DNA of 64,000 bases from Orychophragmus violaceus (lineage: Eukaryota; Streptophyta; Magnoliopsida; Brassicales; Brassicaceae), in the NCBI GenBank assembly GCA_030180135.1, contig CM058239.1, positions 59,589,823 through 59,653,822 on the forward strand. Reading direction: 5' to 3'. The position numbers and the translations under genes were made by a program. The notes beneath the pieces are model-generated. The model did not search any database and was not told where the DNA came from. It saw only the letters and a program-made list of their open reading frames with translations. This document shows, in pieces, positions 23,470-36,820 of this stretch. Each line of letters opens with the position of its first letter. Within the stretch, counting starts at the first letter, position 1.

Positions 23470-23879
23470 GTATATGAGAACCTCTTATGACACAGATATT
23501 AATATCTTGTAGAGTTCTCATCAGCGGGCCATGTCCGGTCATATGCTCCCCTACATATACCTATGTGTCGACTTTGATGCCGCGCATCTATGACCCCTCG
23601 AAACTTGGTCATAAGTCTCAACACAATCTAGTCTCAAGTGGTTGTTGGTGTTCCAATTTCAACAACCTTCGACTATGGACACTATGATTTATGTCATTTC
23701 GTTAAATATGGGGTTTCAGGATCAAGTCTTACTCATGTACTTTGATGGCCCATATATAATGACATGAATCATTTTGGAACGATTATTTATATCACAGTTA
23801 AAATAATCCAGAAATCATAGATTTCATAAACATAAAATATTATGTTTACATGAACCTTTCAAAACAACTAAGTAAAGCC

Positions 23880-26379
23880 CTTTACAAACTCCCACTGAAA
23901 TTAAGACTACATCTTAATTTCACTCATCCTACAGCTACAGTCCGCGACTCGTGCTTAGCCATAAGGAGTGGCTTCGTTAATAGATTAGCAACGTTCTCAT
24001 TCGATGAAAATTGCTTATCTACTTAACACCTCTGTCATTTATCTCACGGAATAGGTTATACCTACCCTCAAGGTGTTTGGACCTCTGATGTGCAGCTAGT
24101 CTCATCTATGCTGGGAATCACATCAAGTTCAGTGATGAACTCTTCTTTCCAAACAACCTCTTTCGCCGCTAACCAAGTTGCGAAATGTTCAGCTTAAGTC
24201 ATGGAGTCAGCAACAGTGCCTTGCACCGCCAGACAGACACAAGATATAACCAGACTGTGACCGGAAATCATCTTTGTCTGTTGGAAACTTGCCTTTCAGA
24301 CTCTACCGACTTGTAGCACCTCACTTTCTCCGTAAATCAAGAATTTATCCTTAGTATTCCTCAAATACTTTAGGATATTCTTTACGGCAATCCAGTGATT
24401 CTTTGCTGGATTTGACTGGTCTTTACTTGTCTTGCTTAACATTAAAAACAACATCAAACAAGTACGTTTCATGGCATACATGATAGATCCAATTGCCGAC
24501 GCATATGGAATCTCATCCATGCATTTAAGCTCAGCAGTTATCGTAGGACACTGTATCTTGCTTAACTTAATGCCATGTGACATTGGCACAAAACCCTTCT
24601 TGGATTGCTGAAAACGTGTAGGACTTTGTCAATGTAAGAATCCTGACTTTTTCCTACCAGCTCTTCTGGATCTCTATCTTTAGATCCAGAATCCAAGAAC
24701 TACGTGGCTTTACCGACTGCAGTATTGGGACGTTATTTCTGAGAATCAGTATGTCATCGACATACATTATGAGAAATGCAATATCGCTCCCTCTTATCTT
24801 TTAGTAAACGCACAGTTCCACTTCGTTCCTGTTCAAGTCAAAACCTTGACTACTTTAACAGAACGAAGATTCCAACTCCGATATGTTTGCTTCCATCCAT
24901 GAATGGATCAATAAAGCTAACTTACACATAGTGTAATTTTTCGGAGTCCGGGCTCACTTTTGCTTCTTTGAATTTCGCAGATTCGTCGCTTTCAATGATC
25001 ATCAGATCATGCGAACTTTCAATGATCATCAGGTTCAACTAATGACGAGAAATCACTCTCGGATTAGTGACTGATTCATTCATATCTGCGAACTTCAGGC
25101 TCTACAGGTGTAGATTCTACATAAATCTGTAAATCCATCCGTTGCTCTCCCTCAACAGGTTGAGCAGCCTCCTGTATTTCTCGAATTTCTTCGAGTTATA
25201 CTTTTACTCCCACTGTTCTTCTTGGAAAGTAACTTCCCTTCTTAGAAAACAGAATGGACGTAAAAGTAACAAGCCTTGGTTTCCCTAGGACAACCAGCGA
25301 AGTAGCACAACTACAAATACTCAGTAAAGACAAATTTGGATCATTTCCAATCCACATTTACGTGGTGTCTTTCAACTGATATTGGTGGAACTATTTCAGC
25401 GTAAACTTAGATATTTCTAGAGCGTTATTCTTAAAGAATATCATGGAAGATTCGTGTGACTCATCTTTAATCATTTCTAATAAGATCTGATTCTTTCTCA
25501 CAGAAATATCTCAAGGTTTTCAGGAGAAATGAGCTGTGAAGCGACTTCACACTCATTCAGATGATCACACCATTAATGACTCAAGTATTCTCACTCGTGA
25601 TCTAATCCAGAGTCTTAATACTTCTGTCACTCAGATTCTATACCTCATTCCGGAACTCTTTCGACCATGTCAACGAATTCCTACTTGTGTCTCATCAAAT
25701 GAACACAGTCTTACTCACTAAAGTAATCAGTAGAGACAATGAAGTACAGGAAATTTTCTCTGGCATTACTGCTCATCGGACCACATACATGAGTATGTTC
25801 AATCTCCAATAAGCCTTTGGGCCTTTCTCTAGCTCGGCTAAGATGGGCCCTTTGTCTTTTGGTCTAGTAAGCAGAATTCAAGTCTCATAAGATATCCATT
25901 CAAATGAGCCCAACAGTCCATAACTATGGGGTTTCTGAATCTGACTTACTCTATGTGACCAAAACATTTATGCCAAGAAAAATCAGGTTTAATTCATCAG
26001 ATTTAAACCAATTGCGGTATTTATGTTACATTTTAGGCACTCTATGGTTTAAGATATAAAACCCATTCCTTGAATAGGGTGCTACAATTAATATTTCATT
26101 AAGATCAAAAGAACAAAACTTGTCTTTTATCAAAATGAAAAACATTCAAATTCTTACAAGAAAATGAAAGACAACTCTGCTTAAAGCAGGTACATTGTAG
26201 CAATTACTTAATACAAAACCAAGCCTCAAAGGCATCTACAAGTGAAAACCCTATGGCTGAGGCAGCATCCCAAGCTCCTTCCAGACTCGCAGTTCCACTT
26301 GCCCTTCCTTCAACGTTCTACTGTTGCTCAGGCTCTGCATATTATAACAAATATCAGTGCCGCAACCAGTATCCAATAC
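23880..26379 (-). pseudogene. Decayed copia pol remnant (E3)
   Basis: The reverse complement matches the pol remnants of E1 and E5 through its length. The RT/RNase H island (24589-24296) includes GSIMYAM and WIAVKNILKYLRNTKDKF, and the integrase piece lies near 25700-25860. Stops and shifts are spread throughout. Confidence 0.8.
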
Positions 26380-27244
26380 CTATAAGGTATAACTTGAAGT
26401 AATAACATGAATACCTGAGGAAGTAGTTTCATACATTAACTTCAACTCCTCATAATCTTCCATGAATTTAATACAATCTCTTTTCCAATGCCCAGTCTCT
26501 TTACAGTAGCAACACTTACCAACGTAAGATGTATCTGACTCGGGCTCAGAAGACACACGCTTGCCATGATTCAAAATCTGGACAACTTTGTCTTCATTCT
26601 TGTCAGCATTAGGTTTAGTAAACCTACCCTTCTCCATCATGAGATTATACAGGGTACTCTTCACGTTTGGCTCGACTGTCTTGAGCATATCATGCAGTTC
26701 AGTCAGCGTCTTCGTTAAGCCTTTCTTGATATAGTTCCTTCTGAACTTATCATAGCTTGACGGCAGTGACTGCAGAATGATCTCAGTCCAGTTTCCTCAG
26801 GTTATCAACGTAACCCATCATTTTACTGACATGAGGACTTACTGGATGATCATTTGGTAGCTTGCAGCTAGTGAGAGATTTAACCAACTGGTATCTCTCC
26901 ACTCTTACCTGCTCCTGAAATTTCAATTTCAGGCTGCTGATCATCTCTATTGGCGACTCCATGTTCTCATATTGCTTCAGCAAATCTGAGTCCATGGTAG
27001 CCAATATCAGATCACGCACATCTACCGCATTATTATAATGCTTATTCCAAGCATCATATACTGCATGAGAGGCATTGGACCCGATCCTCTCGAGGAGAGC
27101 TCTCTCAAGGACATAGTCCTTTCTCTCCTGCCTGAGGACTAGCCTCAGGTTCCGCGACCAAGTCAAGAAATTTGATCCGTTCAGTTTGTCCATCTCAAGG
27201 ACAGACCGGATCGAGAAAGTGTTTTGTTTGTTTGTGCTCGTCAT
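26380..27244 (-). pseudogene. gag: Copia gag, frameshifted (E3)
   Basis: The ATG at 27244 opens a frame of 153 codons close to E1 Gag. After DNLRKLD a deletion of about 30 bp relative to E1, near 26783, shifts the frame. The C-terminal part, with the CCHC knuckle (CCYCKETGHWKRDC), is open in another frame (26688-26380) and ends at the same stop just before the protease motif. Confidence 0.88.
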
Positions 27245-28369
27245 AACTGAAATTTAGAGATAAATAGAGTTTTAGTTATTTAGTTCATTAAAGAGTAATC
27301 TTAATAACTTATAAGAAAACTCACATTGCATTCAAAATTTCTTTGTTTAACCTCATAAGAATGCAATGATTCCGAGACCCATGTTCGGCTAAATCCAAAG
27401 TGGGCCACTGGCCGTCACCCAGAAGTAGCTTTACTTGGTAAGCATACACACAGCTAGTTATATCCAATAACTCTCGGTTGTGAATTGGGCCCAAGGCCCA
27501 ATACACCAGATGTCTCAAGGCCCGGGACTCCCGATGGCCCAGTCAAGCAAACCAATCTCTTACAGCCAAATAATCACTAAAGTCTGGGACTCCCAATGAA
27601 ATTAGTGACTATATACTACTTTACTTACGCGAAAACAGATACCTCACACTGTAAGCCATATCTGTAATCGAATAAGCGTTAAGTAGCTGACAAGATTGGA
27701 AAGACATCCAAGCTTGATATTGTTTTTGAGGATTTTAAGTTTTATTTCAAAAAATAGAAGATTACTATTTTGGGAAACTTACTTATTTTAGAAACTTTCT
27801 AAATTTAGAAACATTCTTAAAAATAGAAATTTCTAATTTAATATTTTATTAATATTTTCGGATTGGGTCACAAATTATAGGCCCAATTCTTGGCCCAAGA
27901 CCATAGAATTCCAGTTGGCCCAATAATTTGACATAACCGAGTTGGTTTATTAATTCTGGTCCAAGACCAAATTAACTATCAAAACCATCGGTTATTTACT
28001 AAACCAGACCAGCTCTAAATTATTTGGTCCAACCAAATCAAACTTAGACCAGCCTTCGGTTTAGGTTAAAATTCAATTTTGAATTTCAATCCGGTTTAAC
28101 CAGAAATTAAATAATACCATGTATTAAATAATTTCCAGCAAACCGCGATTTGGGTTAACCGCTTGAACCACCAATTAAATTTGGATCGGTTCAGTTAAGT
28201 CCAAAACCGGGAAGAAACACCTAGTGTTTTAGCCAATTTTGACCTAACTTGTGGTTTAAGGATTTAAACACACGATTAACCGCCAATTAAATAGACCGGT
28301 TTAATCGGTGCGGTTTGGGCAACGAACCGCGAAGCTCGGTTTAACCGATTGACTATTCGCGGGACGTAA

Positions 28370-28960
28370 AATTTAACGGGCCAAACGATCGACATGATCG
28401 ATCCAAGATCGGATCATGGGCCCATGATCATGATCCGTAGCTCACGATCGTCCAACGATCGATCATTGCTCGGTCCAACACATGACCACGCTTGATCACA
28501 CGGCCCGTGATCACTCGATCATTGATCACTCAGCCATCGGATCATGCATCGATCCGAGACATAATCGCATTGATCAAGCGATCGACGATCATCCGAGATC
28601 AATGCACACCCGATCATCTAGGCATACGATCGATAACAACGATTGATCGATCCATGCATTAAGCGATCGAATGTCATGATCCTTGATCCGAGACCTAGCA
28701 ATCAATGGCCCATCATCTCTCGGCAAGCGATCGAAAGCCATCGATCACACGGCCTTTTGGATCCGTGAACCCTAGCATCCGATCGATCTAATACCCTCAT
28801 GATCCGAGACCATACGGCACTAAACGATCGACCAAATATCACGATCCATGAATCATCACATGATCCAATATGCAAGCATGATCGTCGGCCTTAAGCATGA
28901 TCCTTGCGGCTCAAGCATCAAAGGCAACACGACAATTTGAATGATCCAAGATCATTCAAC
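28370..28960. repeat. GATC-dense leader segment of E3
   Basis: This untranslated leader is crowded with gatc, cgatcg and gatcatgatc. One 60-base line (28381-28440) holds seven gatc sites. No open frame runs across it. The leader of E5 (about 40560-41070) has the same character with a different order of words. Confidence 0.8.
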
Positions 28961-29083
28961 AATAGCCGATTAGGGTTTTTAGTTTTCTAATCAATTTTCA
29001 TTCATTAAATTGATTCAACAAACCATTAAACAATCATTATGATCCAAATTACAAGAATCTAATGAACCTGTCTCTGATACCAC

Positions 29084-29763
29084 TGAAGGATTATGCGTTT
29101 TTCCATGGTTCAATTCTCAGATTGCAACCTAGCACATAATCTTAAACAGATCTAAGTTCTTGTAATCGAATCATAAAACAAACCTGATCTTTACCTTTGC
29201 AGCGGAATGATTGGTGGTAATGACAAGATCAGATTAGAACAGATAAATACCTGTTCCTCCTAGGTATCCACACTCTTACAAGCAGGGAATGGCTGCTAGA
29301 CCGGATGGAAGAACAACAGAGAGAGAGGGTTAGAGAGAGAATGGAGCCGCGGCCATGTCTCCTCCAAATCGCCAACTCAAAGGCAATTAGGGTTTGCAAC
29401 CCTTGTTGCAATCATTTATTCACTAATGGGCCCAAGTTTAATTAATTAAACTAATGGTCCATTAGACTTTTGGGCCCAAGACACAAATCAGACAAAAGCC
29501 CATTTGTTGTCTGCCCAACTCTCTGTACAAATACAGTAAATGCCATTGCATCTTACCGTATTAATTCCATCTTAACTTTCCCGTTAGCTATGGTGTGTGA
29601 CCCTTTGGGATCATACAATACTGGTAATAAGTCCTAAACTTATAGATCAAGAGCGGACGCTAGCAAGCCATCATGATCACCCAGTATTTATGACTTATGT
29701 CTGATCTCGACATTTATCATACTTTCTAGAGATAGTACAGTAGATTTCAGGACATTCCCAACA
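29084..29763 (-). repeat. 5' LTR of E3
   Basis: 680 bp, nearly identical to 22389-23068. The PBS sits one base inside it at 29072-29082. Confidence 0.92.
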
Positions 29764-29768
29764 GCGCT

Positions 29769-30015
29769 AACCCTGACAAGGCCCTACATCGCATATGCAG
29801 TTGGAGTGGTTAGTCGATTCATGCAAAATCCAAAGAAACCTCACTTTCGACGAATATTGAGGTACATGAAAAGGGTTCCTCCTTGACTATGGTCTTCTGT
29901 ATAAGAAAGGAGAACAGTGTAAGATAGTTGGCTATTGTGACGCCGACTATGCTGGTGATCACGACACGCGTCGATCAACAACTGGAAACGTGTTCAGGCT
30001 TGGTTTAGGAGCAGT
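29769..30015 (+). pseudogene. Older copia RT/RNase H scrap in mitochondrial DNA
   Basis: The frame reads ALTLTRPYIAYAVGVVSRF and RRILRYMKR, then after a stop and shift DYGLLYKKGEQCKIVGYCDA and DYAGDHDTRRSTTGNVF, a copia RT end and RNase H start. It is from a different copia lineage than E1-E6 and lacks LTRs. Its first codons come from 22384-22388 before E3, so E3 inserted into it. Copia scraps of this sort are known in Brassicaceae mitochondrial genomes. Confidence 0.8.
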
Positions 30016-30896
30016 TTGTCTTTGAAAAGTAAGCGGTGTTTTAGCCGTAACCCTTGTTGGAAGAGAATACCACGTAGGAGTGAAAACTCCCCTGCTCATC
30101 CATCTTCATTCCAAAGGCAAACATTTCAATTGAGTGACTATAACTGCTATCTATGGTTTACAGTCAGTAGTTCTTAACCAACCGCCCAGCTTTATAAAGC
30201 TTTAAGAGGGAATATGGAGTAAGGGGGACCTTCGCTTCATTATCAAATTGACTTGGACCCTCTTTCTTCTCCTGCTGCAGATTTTGCCCCGCGCGGATTC
30301 TGGAGCTTCTTCTTTAGTCTAGGATTTCAAATAATAATCAAATCAAAAGAAGCGGCTGGGCGAGAACAAGAAGCGGTCGTCGTACGCCAGCCGGTAGCTC
30401 TACTAAGCGAAGAACCGGGTTCCTCCCTTTTCTTCGCGAATAACATGTGGAGTGGAGGTAGCCTAGGCGTTCCTCGAGCAAGCTACCTTCGCCTACCTCC
30501 CATCTAGAAGCGGCAATGGTAAGAGCTGGTAAGCATGGTAACTGTATCAGCTAAGGGGCTGGCGCTCCGCGTTCTATCTAGGTTCCGCTCTGACCTTCCC
30601 CACCACACATAGAAGAAGGGGAAGCCCTTCAATAGAAGAACCCGTGTGAGTGGGAAGGGATTGAATCATTCATTCATCGGATACGTCTTTTCCCGTGATC
30701 CATTTCATGTCAACTCTAATTAGTTATCAAAAGGCCTACCTTACAAAGGGAACGTCGTTTCCCGGGAACCTTGCAACCTTCCGGTTCCCGGGAAACGGCC
30801 GCATCGGCCCGCTTCGTCAACGTCGGTTCCCGCAACCAAGCCTTTTTCTTATTCTTTCTTTCAGAAGGGCTTACGGTTCATTACACCAAAGGCTTT
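30016..30896. other. Mitochondrial-type spacer
   Basis: No gene recognised. An open frame of 84 codons (30253-30507, +) has no known motif. Confidence 0.4.
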
Positions 30897-32102
30897 TGAT
30901 ATATCATGGTTTTTACTAGTTTTAGACCATGATATAAGTGTGTTTTAGTGTCTTTTTGTGTTATTTTAGAGTCTTTTACAAGTATAATCAGGTTTGGAGC
31001 TGAATTGGAGATGTTGGAGTATTTTGGAGATTTTTGGAGTGTTTGGCCGAGAGATAGAGTTCACTGTCTGAAACAGAGTACTGCGTCGATCGTTGCACAC
31101 CAGCGACGATCGTTGCACCAGCGAGATGGGCCCAAAACTCGGCGGTTTATGAAGAGTCAAGATATTTCACTCTGATCCAGAAGTTCCTGATATTTACAAA
31201 GAAGCCCCTGGCCGAGATTAGACCTATATTATTGAGTTTTTGGTGTTTTAATTAGATATGTTTTTACTTACGCTTTCATAATTAAGAGCAGAGGATTTTT
31301 AGAGCTTTTAGGGCTGATCTGAACCTTTACTTCATCTGTATTTGGAGAAGATTTCGAACCCCTTTAATTCTTTATCTTTTATGCAATTTATTCTTCATAT
31401 GATTATGTTTTCATTATCTATGTCTGAGTAGATTCCTAGTTAGGTTTAGGGTTTCTCACATAGGATTTCATGACTTGCTAGACTTGTTTAATTCAGTTAA
31501 GGATTCATAACTATATCTGTTCTTCAATCTAATTATGCTTAAAGCTAGTTCTAACCTGATCAATTAGAATCTAGATCTTAGGTTGCTAAATACGACACGG
31601 AAGTGTGGTTTAGGAATCTGAACTGTTTAGGTTGAGCAATTAAACTTCTCGCAAACGAAAGTTTGGTTTAGGTTAATTGTGAACATATCAAACTTGGAAT
31701 TAATGCTAGTTTAATCTGTTAGTTCTCGCAAACGAAAGTTTGGTTTGCTGCACTTATACTTAGAGAATTATCGCAAAGGAATTTGGTTAGTTCTATATCC
31801 GTGTTTTGAGTTCTAGAACTGTGCTTAATTAGATCCTTGCTGAATGAACTGTCTGCTTGTCTGATTTCCTGAGAACGCCCTAGACTTAGCGCTTTTAATA
31901 ACTTGTTTTCACAACCAACAATCTCTGCTTTCTGTTTACTTTCTCGCATTGCTTTTATTTACATCACATTGCTTTCTTCCTAGTTTACTTCCTTGTTCCT
32001 TAGCTATCGAAACCAGAGTCTCTGTGGATTCGATACCCTATATACTACAATCACTGAACTGTGCACTTGCAGTAGAATAGGATTAAAACTACAACCCTAT
32101 CA
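30897..32102 (+). repeat. 5' LTR of E4
   Basis: 1206 bp, TGATATATCATGG to ACCCTATCA. It holds two CGATCG palindromes (31081-31120). The 3' LTR lacks about 128 bp after gttcctgat, between two copies of ctgat. Confidence 0.92.
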
Positions 32103-32108
32103 AGTTTT

Positions 32109-32126
32109 TGGCGCCGTTGCCGGGGA
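32109..32126 (+). promoter_or_regulatory. Primer binding site of E4 (tRNA-Asp type)
   Basis: TGGCGCCGTTGCCGGGGA lies six bases inside the 5' LTR and is the typical PBS of Athila-like plant gypsy elements. Confidence 0.88.
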
Positions 32127-32259
32127 CTCTTAGAGTCTTCGATAGCTTCGAACCTTGGGTTTTACTAGGATTTTTCGTTTTCTTTTCGTTTTTGTTTTTG
32201 TTTTTTTTTAGTTACTGATTTTCTCTGTTTTCTCTCTGTCGCAGGTACCGATTTCGCAC

Positions 32260-32348
32260 TGCGTCGATCGTTGCACCCTTGCATCGATCGTCACTAGGCG
32301 ATTCTGAGATTGAACCGATCGTTGCACTGATAGCATCGATCGTTGCTG
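32260..32348. repeat. Paired CGATCG palindromes in E4 leader
   Basis: Four motifs in two pairs: gcgtcgatcgttgca with gcatcgatcgtcac, then ccgatcgttgca with gcatcgatcgttgc. They end about 20 bp before the gag ATG. Confidence 0.85.
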
Positions 32349-32366
32349 GACGATTACAGACAGTTT

Positions 32367-33697
32367 ATGCAGACGCAGAAAACTAGAAGTAATCCGAACT
32401 TAGACTTAGTTAATCTCGAACTTGAAGAACTTGGACGTTTAGAGAGGACTAACAGAAGAGAAAGAAGAGAAAGGATGGTACGTGAGCGTTTGATCATGAT
32501 ACCAGATGCTGATGGTACCCTGAGAGATCCGCAAAACAATCTTACAATGCTACTGGGCAGAGGATTGATGCTGAGGGACGAGTGATCCCTGATGTTGAGG
32601 AAGCTGAACCACCACCGCAGGCGCAAGGTCAAGGACAGAACCGAGCTAGACAGATGGTTGTCCATGAGAGGACTTTAGCTGACTACAACAGACCGGATGA
32701 GTTTCATGCAAACCGGTCAGCTCTAGTGCTTCCTAATTTTGAGAGGAATAATTTTGAGATCAAAACCATCTACTACTCGCTGATGAGACAGAATGCATTT
32801 CATGGTTACCCAACGGAGCAGCCTATGGATCACATTGATCAGTTTGAGGACATAATCACTGGCATGAAGTATGATGGAGTATGCCCGGATTATCTGTTCC
32901 TTAAGCTCTTTCCGCACAGTCTTGCTGGAGACGCTAGTGCATGGCTAAAGCAGCTGGCACCTGGTCAGTATACTACTTGGGCAGCCTTGAAGAGTGAGTT
33001 CCTGCGTCATTTCTATGATGATGCGCGCTCAGATCAGTCCAGACAGGACATACTCACCTTTTCCCAAGGAGCTGTGGAGCCTTTAAAAACTGCCTGGATG
33101 AGATTTAAGCAGTACCAGCGTGACTGCCCACACCATGGATTTACTGAAGTTCAATTGATTGGTATCTTCTTCAGAGGCATAGATCTTCCATATCAGTATG
33201 CACTGGATAACTCCAGTAATGCTAACTTCAACACCAGGACTCCTGCACAAGCTAAGCAGTTGATTGAGAACCTAGTAGGCAGCAACAGTTGCAAGACTAT
33301 GGATGAGAGGAGGAAGAAATCTGGTGGAAGTGTAGAGAATTCTGACATAGCTGATATTAGATCTAGGCTGGACACAATTTGCAATCTCCTAGCAGGTAAG
33401 AAAGCTGTCCACTTTGCCCAAGATGTAGAGATAATTCAAACTGAGGAGGACACTCAGGAGGAAGATGTGAATTACATAGGAGGATCTGGTTTCCAAAGTA
33501 ACAAATTTGGTAATCAACAGGGAAACAGATTCTTCAATGGAGGACAAAAAGTGCTTTCAACAGCAACTCATCTAATTCTGGACAGACTAGCGGTTTTCAG
33601 AAGACCTTTGGACAAGGTACTCAGAGAACCTATGGATCTTCATCCTATCAGACTCCTCCTGCACCTACAGCTCATGAGAGTAGAATGGAGGCTATGA
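32367..33697 (+). pseudogene. gag: Gypsy gag with two frameshifts (E4)
   Basis: The frame from ATG 32367 shifts by one base at about 32582 and continues to 33697. The main part carries the plant gypsy Gag domain (AWLKQLAPGQYTTWAALKS, FLRHFYDDARSDQSRQD, GFTEVQLIGIFFRGI). A second shift in an A run near 33548 makes the last 50 codons out of frame; the expected glutamine- and serine-rich linker continues in the frame of pol. No CCHC knuckle was seen. Gag would form the particle. Confidence 0.85.
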
Positions 33698-33980
33698 TGA
33701 AGAAGCTGATGCAGAGTCAGACTAAGAATGCTGCAGATGTCAACGAGAAGCTAGAAACAATCTACAGTGAGCTGAATGGGAAGTTTGAATATCTGAGCAC
33801 ACACATGAAGGAGCTTGATGCTAGAGTTGCAAGAACTGCTGGATATGCTCAAAGGGAAGATGGATATCTCCCAGGACGGACTGATGCCAATCCCAAGTAC
33901 CAATGCAATGCAGTGACGTTGAGAAGTGGTAAGGAGCTGTCATCTGGCCAGAAAAAGCAGTTAAGTGTTGATATTCGCAA

Positions 33981-34093
33981 TGCGTCGATCGATGCAACTA
34001 AGCAACGATCGATGCAGAGTGAAATCAGGGAATCGGAAGTCGTAACACAGTCGCCTAGCATCGATCGATGCGACAGGAGCAACGATCGACGCA
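33981..34093. repeat. Palindrome cluster in Gag-protease linker (E4)
   Basis: Four CGATCG-cored motifs in two pairs: tgcgtcgatcgatgca with gcaacgatcgatgca, then gcatcgatcgatgc with gcaacgatcgacgc. They are read through as NASIDATKQRSMQ and SIDRCDRSNDRRK, a low-complexity linker before the protease. Confidence 0.88.
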
Positions 34094-35012
34094 AGGTGAC
34101 TGCAGAGGATCCAAATGCAGAGAAACCGAAGAAGTCCAATGAGAGAGTCTATAAGCCTAAGGTCCCCTTCCCTAAAAACCCCAGAAAAGTAAAGAACGAT
34201 AAACAATATGTTAAGTGCCAGGAGATGATCAGAAAGGTGAAAGTTGAAGTGCCTTTGATTGATTCAATGGAGACTACTCCTGTGATGAAGAGGTGCTTTA
34301 AGGACTTGATTTCTGGTAAGTGGTCTAGTGAGGAGACTGTAATGATGATCACAGAAATAGGAACTGCAGTGATTCAGGGTAGGATTCCTGAAAGGTTAAA
34401 AGATCCAGGGAGTTTTGTGTTGGACTGTGCCATCTACAGAGAAAGGTTTGAAAGATCTCTATGCGATCTCGGTTCTAGTGTGAATCTTATGCCCTTTTCT
34501 GTTGCTAAGAGGCTAGGAATGAAGGACTTCCTACCCACTAGAATCTCACTAGTTTTAGCAGACAGAACAATCCGGATTCCTGAGGGAGTGCTAGAGGATG
34601 TGCCTATAATGATTGGACAATGTGTGATTCCTAGTGATTTTTTGGTTCTGCAGTATGGAGAGGAACCAAAGGATCCACTGATTTTGGGTAGGCCATTCTT
34701 AGCTACTGCTGGAGCAATGATAGACTGCCGAGGAGGGAAGATAATTCTGAATGTGGGTGATTTGAAGATGAGTTTCGATATGGACAAACTAGTGAAGAGA
34801 CCCACAATCGACGGGCAAACCTTCTATGTAGACACACTAGGTGATTTGGCTGAAGAGTACTTTCACAGAACACATTCTGAGGATCCACTGGAAAGAGCCT
34901 TATTGAGCCCTATAATGGAGCTGGAACATCTACAGGACGAGCCTGCAATCTGCTATGCAAGACTTATGGATTCTGCTGAACATGTTATGCGGGTTGATTC
35001 ATCTGACGCGAC

Positions 35013-35050
35013 GTTGCAACGATCGATACATCCGGAGCAACGATCGTTGC
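35013..35050. repeat. Palindrome pair in protease-RT linker (E4)
   Basis: gttgcaacgatcgatac and gcaacgatcgttgc, 7 bp apart, translated as LQRSIHPEQRSLQL. Confidence 0.85.
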
Positions 35051-36734
35051 AGCTCGACAGAGATTGGGCAGAGGAGAAAGCTCCGAAAATTGAACTGAAA
35101 CAACTTCCTTCCGGATTAAAGTATGCATTTCTTGGACCCAATTCAACTTATCCAGTGATTGTCAATGCAAGTTTGAACAATGCAGAACTAGCTTTGCTGC
35201 TAAGCAAGTTGCGCAAGCATCGCAAGGCCCTTGGCTATTCTCTTGATGATATTTCAGGTATCTCTCCAGAGCTGTGCATGCATAGAATACATCTTGAGGA
35301 TGAGTCCAAGACTTCAATTGAGCATCAGAGAAGGCTGAATCCTAACCTTAAGGATGTAGTTATGAAAGAGATTATGAAACTCTTAGATGCTGGGATCATT
35401 TATCCTATTTCAGATAGTGATTGGGTCAGTCCAGTTCATGTAGTACCTAAGAAAGGTGGAGTTACAGTTGTGAAGAATGAAAAGAATGAGCTGATCCCTA
35501 CTAGGACTGTGACTGGGCACCGGATGTGCATAGATTATAGGAAACTCAATGCTGCAACAAGAAAAGATCATTTCCCTTTACCCTTCATTGATCAGATGCT
35601 GGAAAGGTTAGCAAATCACCCCTATTAATGTTTCCTTGATGGGTACTCAGGTTTCTTTCAGATTCCTATCCATCCAGAGGATCAGGGAAAGACCACTTTC
35701 ACTTGTCCATATGGCACATTTGCTTACCGTAGGATGCCTTTTGGACTCTGCAATGCACCAGCCACTTTCCAGAGATGCATGATGTCCATATTCACCGATA
35801 TGATTGAGGATTTTATGGAGGTATTTATGGATGACTTCTCAGTCTATGGACCATCCTATAATGAGTGCTTAGATAATCTGTGCAAGGTTCTGACTAGATG
35901 TGAAGAGAAACACTTAGTTCTTAATTGGGAGAAGTGTCATTTCATGGTCAGAGATGGCATTGTACTTGGACATAAAGTGTCTGAAGCAGGAATAGAAGTG
36001 GACCGCGCTAAAATCGGGGTGACGACGAGCCTTAAGGCACCTGATTCTGTGAGATCTATTAGAAGCTTTCTTGGACATGCTGGCTTCTATAGACGGTTCA
36101 TCAAAGATTTCAGTAAGATTGCTAGGCCGCTAACTGCTTTGCTATGTAAGGATACCAAATTTGAGTTCACTGCAGATTGTCAGACTGCATTTGAATAGAT
36201 CAAGCAGGCATTAGTGAGTGCTCCAATAGTTCAGCCACCGGATTGGGATCTGCCTTTTGAGGTTATGTGTGATGCAAGTGATTATGATGTGGGAGCTGTT
36301 CTTGGGCAGAAAAAGGATAGAAAGCTTCATGCTATCTATTATGCCAGTAGGACACTGGATGATGCACAAAGAAACTATGCCACTACAGAGAAGGAGTTGT
36401 TGGCAGTTGTCTTTGCATTTGAGAAATTTTGCCCTTATCTTGTTGGCTCAAAGGTGATTGTACACACTGATCATTCAGCCCTGAAGTATCTGATGCAGAA
36501 GAAAGATGCTAAGCCAAGATTGTTGAGATGGATTCTGTTGCTTCAGGAGTTTGACATTGAAGTGAGGGATAAGAAAGGGGTTGAAAATGGAGTTGCTGAC
36601 CATCTTTCAAGGATGCTGGTTGAGGAGGACGTGCCAATTAATGACTATTTGCCTGAGGAAAACGTCAATATGGTTGGGATAATGGTTCAGACAGATTTGG
36701 ACAGAAACCTGCAAAACTGTCGAATTTATCGCAT

Positions 36735-36820
36735 TGCGTCGATCGATGCCATCTCAGCATCGATCGATGCACCTATCGGGACAGCGACGATCGATTCACT
36801 CCTCAGCGACGATCGTTGCA
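36735..36820. repeat. Palindrome cluster in RNase H-integrase linker (E4)
   Basis: tgcgtcgatcgatgc and gcatcgatcgatgc, followed by gcgacgatcgattc and gcgacgatcgttgca. Translated as ASIDAISASIDAPI and further repeats. Confidence 0.88.

Larger units (their letters stand above)
22389..29763 (-). mobile_element. E3: pol-decayed Ty1/copia element, complete ends
   Basis: A 7.4-kb minus-strand element flanked by gcgct (22384-22388 and 29764-29768). LTRs are 22389-23068 and 29084-29763, both 680 bp with about five differences seen by eye, so insertion is fairly recent. PBS (29072-29082) matches initiator tRNA-Met. Gag (27244 to 26380) is frameshifted, pol (26379 to about 23880) is the same decayed remnant as in E1 and E5. 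The element could only have moved with enzymes from another copy. Confidence 0.93.
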
